Assembly: GCF_015477355.1 (NCBI RefSeq)
Contig: NZ_JADLRJ010000007.1
Location: 124,001-188,000 of the forward strand
Length of the DNA stretch: 64,000 nt
DNA from: Nocardia blacklockiae
GTDB lineage: Bacteria; Actinomycetota; Actinomycetes; Mycobacteriales; Mycobacteriaceae
Reading direction: 5' to 3'
Below the pieces are notes generated by a model. The model worked only from the letters and a program-made list of their open reading frames with translations. It was not told the origin of the DNA and searched no databases. The translations under genes were made by a program, and so were the position numbers. Shown piece after piece: positions 58,463 through 64,000 of this stretch. Each line of letters begins with the position of its first letter. The stretch's first letter is position 1.

Positions 58463-59716
58463 GTGAGCAACGCCGACTTGACGTCCGGTTCCGCGGACCT
58501 GCCCGCCGGGGTGTCCGGCCACGCCGTCGCGGGCTTCGAGCCGCTGGTCCGCGCCTTCGCCCGCTTCGTCGGCGATCGGCCGGACGCCGGGGGCGCCCTG
58601 GCGGTGCACCGCCACGGAGAACCCCTGGTGAACATCTGGACCGGCCACGCCACGCCCGCCGCGGCGTGGACCGAGGACACCGGCGCGCTGGTGTTCTCGG
58701 CGACCAAAGGCGTCGCGGCCACCGTTGTCCACCGTCTCGCCGATCGCGGGCTGATCGACTACGCCGCGCCCGTGGCGGAGTACTGGCCCGAGTTCGGCGC
58801 CGCCGGCAAGGACCGCATCACCGTGCGCCAGGTGCTCACGCACAGCGCCGGCCTGTCCGGTCTGCCGCTGATCGCCGCGGGCCTGGACGACGTGCTCGAT
58901 CACGAACTGATGCAGCAGCGCCTGGCCGCCGCCACCCCCGACGCGCTGCTGGGCGTACCCACCTACCACGCGCTGACCTTCGGCTGGCTGCTCGCGGGCC
59001 TGGCACGCGGGGTCACCGGCAAGAGCATGGCCGAACTGTTCCGCACCGAGGTCGCCGAACCGCTCGGCGTCGACGGCATCCATCTCGGCCGCCCGCCCGC
59101 CGGGTCGCCGACCACCGTCGCCGCGATGGCGGGCACGCGGCTCGCGGTGGTGCGCTCGCCGCTGGGCGCGCTGGTCCTGCCGCGCGCCTACAAGATTCCG
59201 GGCGCGCTCGGCGCGGTGGTCCGGGCGCTGTTCCTGCCCGGGCTCGAGGCGCTGCTCGACGGTGACGACCCGCCGATCCTGACCACCGAACTGGCCGCCG
59301 GCAACGGCGTCTGCACCGCGGGCGCGCTGGCCACGATGTACGGCGCGCTGGCGGGCGACGGCACGGTCGCGGGCCGCCCCTACCTGTCGGCGCGCACGCT
59401 GGCCGCGGTGCGCCGGGTCGAGCGCTACCGGCTCGACCACGCCCTGTTCTACGTGCCGCTGATGTGGCATCTCGGTTACCACTCGCTGCCGATTCCCGGC
59501 GCCTACACCGGTTTCGGCCACATCGGCCTGGGTGGTTCGTTCGGCTGGGCCGATCCGCGACTGGGCCTGTCGGTCGGTTACGTGCACAACCGGATGACCC
59601 TCGACAAGTTCGCGTGGGACCAGATGGCGGCGGGCTGGGTGCTGCCGCTGGCGGTCCGGGGAGCCAACGCGGCAGGTCGGCGGCCCGTGCGCAGCGCGCG
59701 GCGGCAAGCCGCCTAG
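58463..59716 (+). CDS. Serine beta-lactamase-fold esterase
   Basis: The 417-residue protein has the SxxK nucleophile in FSATKGVAA near residue 77 and a tyrosine motif in TYHALTFGWLL. The third motif appears as HIGLGG. That is the class C beta-lactamase/carboxylesterase VIII group (LipE/EstB-like), which in mycobacteria mostly act as esterases. No export signal is seen. GTG 58463 follows TACCGT by six bases. Confidence 0.86.
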   Translation: MSNADLTSGSADLPAGVSGHAVAGFEPLVRAFARFVGDRPDAGGALAVHRHGEPLVNIWTGHATPAAAWTEDTGALVFSATKGVAATVVHRLADRGLIDYAAPVAEYWPEFGAAGKDRITVRQVLTHSAGLSGLPLIAAGLDDVLDHELMQQRLAAATPDALLGVPTYHALTFGWLLAGLARGVTGKSMAELFRTEVAEPLGVDGIHLGRPPAGSPTTVAAMAGTRLAVVRSPLGALVLPRAYKIPGALGAVVRALFLPGLEALLDGDDPPILTTELAAGNGVCTAGALATMYGALAGDGTVAGRPYLSARTLAAVRRVERYRLDHALFYVPLMWHLGYHSLPIPGAYTGFGHIGLGGSFGWADPRLGLSVGYVHNRMTLDKFAWDQMAAGWVLPLAVRGANAAGRRPVRSARRQAA

Positions 59717-59854
59717 TCCCGCGTCGAGTCCCCTACCGGGGTCGCGGAACCGCGGAATCCTTCCCGGCGCGGCCGGTGCCTATACAGTGCCGGGGAATGT
59801 TTATCCGCACGCTCCGCCGCACCGGCGGGGCCGCCAGGGATCGAGAGATACTTC

Positions 59855-60073
59855 GTGCGTACCACGATTCGCGCAGCAGCCGCCGGCTCGATGATCGCCG
59901 CCGCGCTGTGCGCGGGCACCGCCACCGCCGCCGCCGACACGCCACAGCGCGGCGTCCTCGAGCAGATCGCCGACCATCTGCGCGAGATCGGCACCGGCTC
60001 CTCACTGGCCAACTGGCACTGCCAGTTCGGGTCCAGCAACGACCCGGCCTGCTTCCTGCCGTACTACGACTGA
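59855..60073 (+). CDS. Small secreted protein
   Basis: The 72-residue product has a signal peptide ending in AGTATAAA-DT and a mature part of about 45 residues with two cysteines (NWHCQFG and PACFLP) that could form one disulfide. It starts with GTG behind a GAGAGA stretch. It is a single gene followed by a strong hairpin. No family is recognised, but small secreted proteins with this layout are common in Nocardia. Confidence 0.65.
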   Translation: MRTTIRAAAAGSMIAAALCAGTATAAADTPQRGVLEQIADHLREIGTGSSLANWHCQFGSSNDPACFLPYYD

Positions 60074-60080
60074 TCGACGG

Positions 60081-60124
60081 CGCTCCGGCACAACGGCTTC
60101 GAGAGTCGTTGTGCCGGAGCGTTT
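60081..60124 (+). terminator. 15-bp hairpin between the secreted protein gene and ilvA
   Basis: CGCTCCGGCACAACG (60081-60095) pairs with CGTTGTGCCGGAGCG (60107-60121) around an 11-base loop, followed by TTT. It lies between two convergent genes and probably ends both transcripts. Confidence 0.85.
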
Positions 60125-60128
60125 CCCG

Positions 60129-61493
60129 TCAGGTGAGGTAGCGGTAGGCGGGGGAACCCGGGTCCAGCCGCTCGCACTGGATGGGGGAGTCGTGCATGCG
60201 CTTCTGCAGCGGCTCCAGGCCTTCGGGTTCGCCCAGCTCGATACCGACCAGGGCCGCACCGGTTTCGCGGTTGTTGCGCTTGACGTACTCGAACAGGGTG
60301 ATGTCGTCGTCGGGCCCCAGCACCTCGTCGAGGAAGCGGCGCAGCGCGCCCGGCTCCTGCGGGAAATCCACCAGGAAATAGTGTTTCAGCCCCTGGTGCA
60401 CCAGGGAGCGCTCGATCACCTCGCCGTAGCGCGACACGTCGTTGTTGCCGCCCGAGACCAGGCACACCACCGTCGACCCGGGCTCCACGTCGATCTCGGC
60501 GAGCGCCGCCACCGCCAGCGCGCCGGCCGGCTCGGCGATGATGCCCTCGTTCTGGTACAGCTGCAGCATCGCGGTGCAGATCGCGCCCTCGTCCACCTGC
60601 ATCAGGCGGAAAGAGCCCGCGCCCCTGGGGGATTCGGTCGCGGTCAGCAGCGGCAGCGAGCCGTGCGAGCGGACCCGGCCGCCGAACCTCGACACCGCCG
60701 TGTACGGCAGGTTGCCGATGCGCCGCACCGCCGCGCCGTCGACGAACGGATCGATCTCCGGCAGCGTCACCGGGCCGCCGGCCACCAGCGCGGCGGTCAT
60801 CGACGCCGCGCCGGTCGGCTCGACGCCGAGAATCGCTGTGGCCGGGGACCTTTCGCGCAGATACGTGCCGATCCCGGCCAGGCAGCCGCCGCCGCCGACC
60901 GGCACGATCACCAGATCCGGTGTGGCACCGAGCTGTTCGAGCAATTCGACGGCGATGGTGCCCTGGCCGGCCGCGGTGCGCGGGTCGTCGAAGGGGGCCA
61001 CCATGGTCGCGCCGGTGCGGGCCACGTCGGCGGCGGCCGCGGCGGCCGCGGCGTCGTAGGTGTCGCCGACGGCGATCAGCTGCACGGCCGCGCCCCCGTG
61101 CGCGCGGATCCGGTCGCGCTTCTGCTTCGGCGTGGTGGTCGGGACGTAGATGCGGCCCTGGATGCCCATCGACTTGCAGGCGTAGGCGACGCCCTGGGCG
61201 TGATTGCCGGCGCTCGCCGCGACCACGCCGGCCGCCCGTTCGGTCTCGGACAGCTGGACGATCAGGTTGTACGCGCCGCGCAACTTGTAGGAGCGGACCG
61301 CGGTCAGGTCCTCGCGCTTGACGTAGACGTTCGCACCCGAGGCCGCCGACAACCGCTCGATGTGCTGCAGCGGCGTCGGCTCGATGATGTCGGAAATTCG
61401 CTTGGCGGCGGCATCGATCTCGTCCGCGCTCAGTTCGGGCAGCGGACCGGTTACCTTTTCAGCGACATCAAGCGGGTTGGACACCCGAAACAT
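60129..61493 (-). CDS. ilvA: Threonine ammonia-lyase (threonine deaminase, IlvA)
   Basis: IlvA turns threonine into 2-oxobutyrate, the first step of isoleucine synthesis. The 454-residue product has the PLP lysine in SYKLRGAYN, the phosphate loop VPVGGGGCLAG, and a short C-terminal regulatory domain (DFPQEPGALRRFLDEVLG). Compared with mycobacterial IlvA it carries about 20 extra residues before VDEGAICTAML. The start may be the ATG at 61493 or the GTG at 61484, seven bases after TAGCAT. Its product joins the isoleucine supply that the ileS T-box senses, although the two genes are 48 kb apart. Confidence 0.94.
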   Translation of the reverse strand: MFRVSNPLDVAEKVTGPLPELSADEIDAAAKRISDIIEPTPLQHIERLSAASGANVYVKREDLTAVRSYKLRGAYNLIVQLSETERAAGVVAASAGNHAQGVAYACKSMGIQGRIYVPTTTPKQKRDRIRAHGGAAVQLIAVGDTYDAAAAAAAADVARTGATMVAPFDDPRTAAGQGTIAVELLEQLGATPDLVIVPVGGGGCLAGIGTYLRERSPATAILGVEPTGAASMTAALVAGGPVTLPEIDPFVDGAAVRRIGNLPYTAVSRFGGRVRSHGSLPLLTATESPRGAGSFRLMQVDEGAICTAMLQLYQNEGIIAEPAGALAVAALAEIDVEPGSTVVCLVSGGNNDVSRYGEVIERSLVHQGLKHYFLVDFPQEPGALRRFLDEVLGPDDDITLFEYVKRNNRETGAALVGIELGEPEGLEPLQKRMHDSPIQCERLDPGSPAYRYLT

Positions 61494-61630
61494 GCTAGCC
61501 GGGCGGTGTCGGGCGCGAATGCCCACGGTCCTACCGTCTCCGCGGGTCGTGCGGTGTGCGATGTCCGCCTCGTTGGTACGAGGCGGGCATCCGAGTGTGG
61601 TCTTCCGGCGCGGGGCCGCGCCGGGAAGCG

Positions 61631-62065
61631 TTACTGCGGGGTCAGCACGAACACTGGGATCTCGCGGTCCGTCTTGGTCTGGTAGTCGGCGTAATCGGGG
61701 TAGGCCCGCACCGCGCGCTCCCACCACACGGCCTTCTCGTCACCGAAGACCTCACGAGCCGTGTAGTCCTTGACCACCGCGCCGTCGCGCAGTTCGACGT
61801 GCGGCTCCGCCTTGATGTTGTAGTACCAGACCGGATGTTTCGGGGCGCCGCCGAGCGATGCGACGACGGCGTACTCGCCGTCGTGCTCGACCCGCATCAG
61901 CGCGGTCTTTCGCAACTTGCCGGTCTTCGCCCCGCGCGTGGTGAGCAGGATGATCGGGAGGCCCTTGATGGTGTTGGCCTCGGCGCCGTTCGAGGCCTCG
62001 TACTTCTCGGCCTGTTCGCGCGCCCAATCCGACGTGCTGGGTTCGTACTCTCCGGTGAGTGGCAT
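61631..62065 (-). CDS. DDN-type nitroreductase/quinone reductase (F420-dependent family)
   Basis: The 144-residue protein has the DDN family pattern: [20 protein letters not shown], then [16 protein letters not shown] and [11 protein letters not shown]. It shares this pattern with the protein encoded at 40.5 kb but is shorter at the N-terminus. It is divergent from a small membrane protein gene. Confidence 0.87.
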   Translation of the reverse strand: MPLTGEYEPSTSDWAREQAEKYEASNGAEANTIKGLPIILLTTRGAKTGKLRKTALMRVEHDGEYAVVASLGGAPKHPVWYYNIKAEPHVELRDGAVVKDYTAREVFGDEKAVWWERAVRAYPDYADYQTKTDREIPVFVLTPQ

Positions 62066-62153
62066 GCCCTGGAGAATGCCCGGCAACCTTCCGGATATTC
62101 CTGGGTGGAAATGTTCGGTGGCCCGAACTTCGCATTGCGTGTAACCTGTCGAC

Positions 62154-62381
62154 ATGGCAGTGGTCGACCCCATCTCGCGTCCCGCGGCCGTCGCGCGCCG
62201 CACGGTGGATATCGCGGGTACGGCTTGGCCGGTCTACAAGCTGGAGGCGCTCGCCCTCGCCTTGCCGGTCCTTCTCGTCCTCGCGCTGATTACCGGGTCT
62301 TTGCAGGTCGCCGTGCTGGTGGCCGCCGCGGTGTCGGCTGCGCGCTGGGTCGTCGGAGCGGTTCGGGCCACTCGGTTGTAG
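62154..62381 (+). CDS. Small membrane protein
   Basis: The 75-residue product has one long hydrophobic stretch or two close segments (about residues 32-68). TAACCT lies six bases before the ATG, with no ribosome site. It is divergent from the DDN-type gene by 88 bases. No family is recognised. The following 367 bases hold no gene but carry LacI-type palindromes. Confidence 0.6.
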   Translation: MAVVDPISRPAAVARRTVDIAGTAWPVYKLEALALALPVLLVLALITGSLQVAVLVAAAVSAARWVVGAVRATRL

Positions 62382-62517
62382 CGGGTTCCCTTGGGGCCCT
62401 AGGTATTCCGGCTCGGGTCTTCGGCATTCCGGGTCCGGGTATGCAGTCCGGGGTGTTGCCGGACCCTCCCTCTTGAAGCCTGAGTTCGCGAAACTACTGC
62501 CGAGTTCTCCCGCTTGG

Positions 62518-62531
62518 TGTTAGCGTTAACA
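62518..62531. promoter_or_regulatory. LacI-type operator TGTTAGCGTTAACA
   Basis: TGTTA and TAACA flank a GCGT centre with the central CG step typical of LacI-family sites. It lies 218 bases before the LacI-type gene. Weaker relatives (TAACGC at 62585-62590 and AGCGCTAAC at 62632-62640) are between it and the gene. Autoregulation is likely. Confidence 0.65.
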
Positions 62532-62748
62532 CGCTACGGCAATTATTGTCGGAGGTCGCCATACCGCCGACAACCGTTGACGGGTAACGCTTTCGACGGC
62601 CGATGAGGGGGTCGTCGACAGCGGCGGTGCGAGCGCTAACCTGAATTCGGAACGAACCGGGGCCGTGTCCGCACAGCGGCCCGGAAAGCGGGAATGTGAG
62701 TGAGCTCGAGACCGGACCGTCGGCGGCGGGTGTCGGTGAGGTGAGGCC

Positions 62749-63837
62749 GTGGCGGACTGCGCGAGCGCACCACGCGCGGCCGTCGGGTGGGGAGTGGTCG
62801 TGAGCGAAGCGAAAACCCGCACGGCGCGGGCCGGGGGAGACCGTCCGGCGGTGATGACCGATGTCGCCAAGCTGGCGGGCGTCTCGCATCAGACGGTGTC
62901 GCGGGTGCTCAACGGCAGCCCGCAGGTGCGGCCCGAGACCCGCGACCGCGTGCTCGCGGCCGTCGCCGAACTCGGCTACCGGCCCAACGCCATGGCGCGC
63001 GGACTGGTCAGCCGGCGGTCCGGGGTGCTGGGCGTGGTCACCTTCGACACCGTGCTCTACGGTCCCGCGTGCACCATGCTGGGCATCGAAAGGGCCGCGC
63101 GCGCAGCGGGTTACGGGGTGAGCATCGTCACCCTGGAGCGGGTCGACCGCGCCGGTGTGCTGACGGCCGTCGATACGCTCGCCGGCCAGGGCGTGGACGG
63201 TGTGATCATCATCGCGCCCCAGATCGCCGCCGTCGCCGCGCTGCACAATCTGCCCGCCCGCCCCGTGGCGGTCGCCGTGGAGGCCGGGCAGGACGCGCCG
63301 CTGCCCTCGGCCGCCGTCGATCAGTTCGAGGGCGCGCGGCTGGCCGTGCGGCATCTGCTGGACCTGGGGCACGAGACCGTCTGGCACGTGTCGGGGCCGG
63401 GTGATTCGCTCGAGGCGCGCGACCGCATCGAGGGCTGGCGGCGCACCCTCGCGGCCGCCGGTGTGACCGCGCCGCCGCCGATCGGCGGCGACTGGAGCCC
63501 GCGCTCCGGGTATGCCGCCGGGCTGGCGCTCGCCGCCCAGCCCGGGGTCTCGGCGGTGTTCGCCGCCAACGATCAGATGGCGCTGGGTCTGCTCCGGGCC
63601 TTCGCCGAACGCGGAATCCGGGTACCCGAGGACATTTCGGTGGTGGGTTTCGACGACATCCCCGAGGCCGCGTACCTGTCCCCGCCGCTGACCACCGTCC
63701 GCCAGGATTTCGACGAGGTGGGCCGCCGCAGCATGGCACTGCTGTTGCGGCTGCTCAAGGCCGACGGTCAGGTCCCGAGCCCGCCGCCGGTGCTGCCCAC
63801 GTTGGTCGTGCGGGAGAGCACGGCCGCGCCGCGGTAG
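62749..63837 (+). CDS. LacI-family transcription regulator
   Basis: The 362-residue protein has the LacI headpiece ([20 protein letters not shown] at about residues 37-56) and the hinge [11 protein letters not shown]. The sugar-binding core ends with [15 protein letters not shown] and [12 protein letters not shown]. The GTG at 62749 follows GAGGTGAGG; a downstream GTG would give a shorter N-terminus. No sugar transporter or catabolic gene is in view, so the ligand is open. Confidence 0.88.
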   Translation: MADCASAPRAAVGWGVVVSEAKTRTARAGGDRPAVMTDVAKLAGVSHQTVSRVLNGSPQVRPETRDRVLAAVAELGYRPNAMARGLVSRRSGVLGVVTFDTVLYGPACTMLGIERAARAAGYGVSIVTLERVDRAGVLTAVDTLAGQGVDGVIIIAPQIAAVAALHNLPARPVAVAVEAGQDAPLPSAAVDQFEGARLAVRHLLDLGHETVWHVSGPGDSLEARDRIEGWRRTLAAAGVTAPPPIGGDWSPRSGYAAGLALAAQPGVSAVFAANDQMALGLLRAFAERGIRVPEDISVVGFDDIPEAAYLSPPLTTVRQDFDEVGRRSMALLLRLLKADGQVPSPPPVLPTLVVRESTAAPR

Positions 63838-63846
63838 CGGGCGGGA

Positions 63847-63999
63847 TCAGTCCTCGTCGGCGTCGCTGTTCGCGCGTCGATCGGGTTCGGTTGTCCGGGT
63901 GGCCGATTCGACGGTCTCCCGGATGTCGCGCAGACCGGGTGCGCCGGGAAACAGGTCGGGGAGATCCGGCAGTATCTCGGCGGGACCGGTGATCGGCGC
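63847..63999 (-). CDS. C-terminal end of a gene running out of the window
   Basis: A minus-strand frame is open from the window edge to a stop at 63847-63849, nine bases after the LacI stop and convergent with it. The visible 50 residues include PAEILPDLPDLFPGAP and an acidic end, NSDADED. The frame shows good coding composition. Too little is present to name it. Confidence 0.55.
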   Translation of the reverse strand, partial: APITGPAEILPDLPDLFPGAPGLRDIRETVESATRTTEPDRRANSDADED

Positions 64000-64000
64000 C

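Overview
The window reads as a chromosomal segment of a high-GC, mycolic-acid-type actinobacterium, most likely a Nocardia. The reasons are: a dcw cluster in the order (ftsW)-murG-murC-ftsQ-ftsZ-pgeF-yggS-sepF-yggT-wag31 followed by ileS; an actinobacterial translational T-box with a very short stem I in front of ileS; an arabinosyltransferase of the Emb family; an MTB12-like antigen; a PucR-controlled proline catabolic pair; and treZ lying close to ilvA as in mycobacteria. No rRNA, tRNA, CRISPR array, prophage or insertion sequence was seen.

Layout. 1-9.6 kb: end of a cell-wall and division operon, all on the + strand, with three four-base stop/start overlaps. 9.7-13.1 kb: ileS and its T-box. 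13.3-19.1 kb: proline degradation (PucR-type regulator divergent from P5C dehydrogenase and proline dehydrogenase, then an MHS-type transporter). 19.1-23.2 kb: secreted NlpC/P60 hydrolase, galU, DNA polymerase IV, MTB12-like lipoprotein. 23.3-30.6 kb: Emb arabinosyltransferase, two overlapping lipoprotein genes divergent from lspA (the lipoprotein signal peptidase), an RluD-like pseudouridine synthase and a coupled membrane protein. 30.6-36.4 kb: GNAT acetyltransferase divergent from a cupin-type XRE regulator, CtpE-like P-type ATPase, PhzF-like isomerase, RarD-like permease.

36.5-44.8 kb is the most accessory part: a VOC protein, an orphan small ORF sharing a palindromic promoter with an XRE/TPR regulator, a cysteine-rich unknown, a small HAD-type phosphatase, a DDN-type oxidoreductase, two phosphotransferase/kinase-fold proteins and a MarR-controlled quinone oxidoreductase. 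Two genes here, the XRE regulator and one phosphotransferase, are each split by a single-base frameshift. 44.9-50.8 kb holds a NitT/TauT-type ABC importer and a divergent CitA/DcuS-type two-component system, separated by about 0.55 kb with a long palindrome and degenerate tandem repeats. 51-64 kb carries a methyltransferase, a MarR/monooxygenase pair, an SdsA1-like alkyl sulfatase, TreZ, two hydrolases, a small secreted protein, IlvA, a second DDN-type protein, a LacI regulator and the tail of one more gene.

Themes that cross the window: (i) many single genes start 4-8 bases after a TANNNT box with no Shine-Dalgarno, which suggests leaderless transcription; (ii) four intergenic regions carry short degenerate tandem repeats; (iii) several divergent promoters hold clear palindromes that look like operators of the adjacent regulator. 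I found no unambiguous new multi-gene system. The best candidates for new biology are the repeat-filled intergenic regions, the coupled leader ORF before sepF, the operators, and the 37-42 kb cluster.
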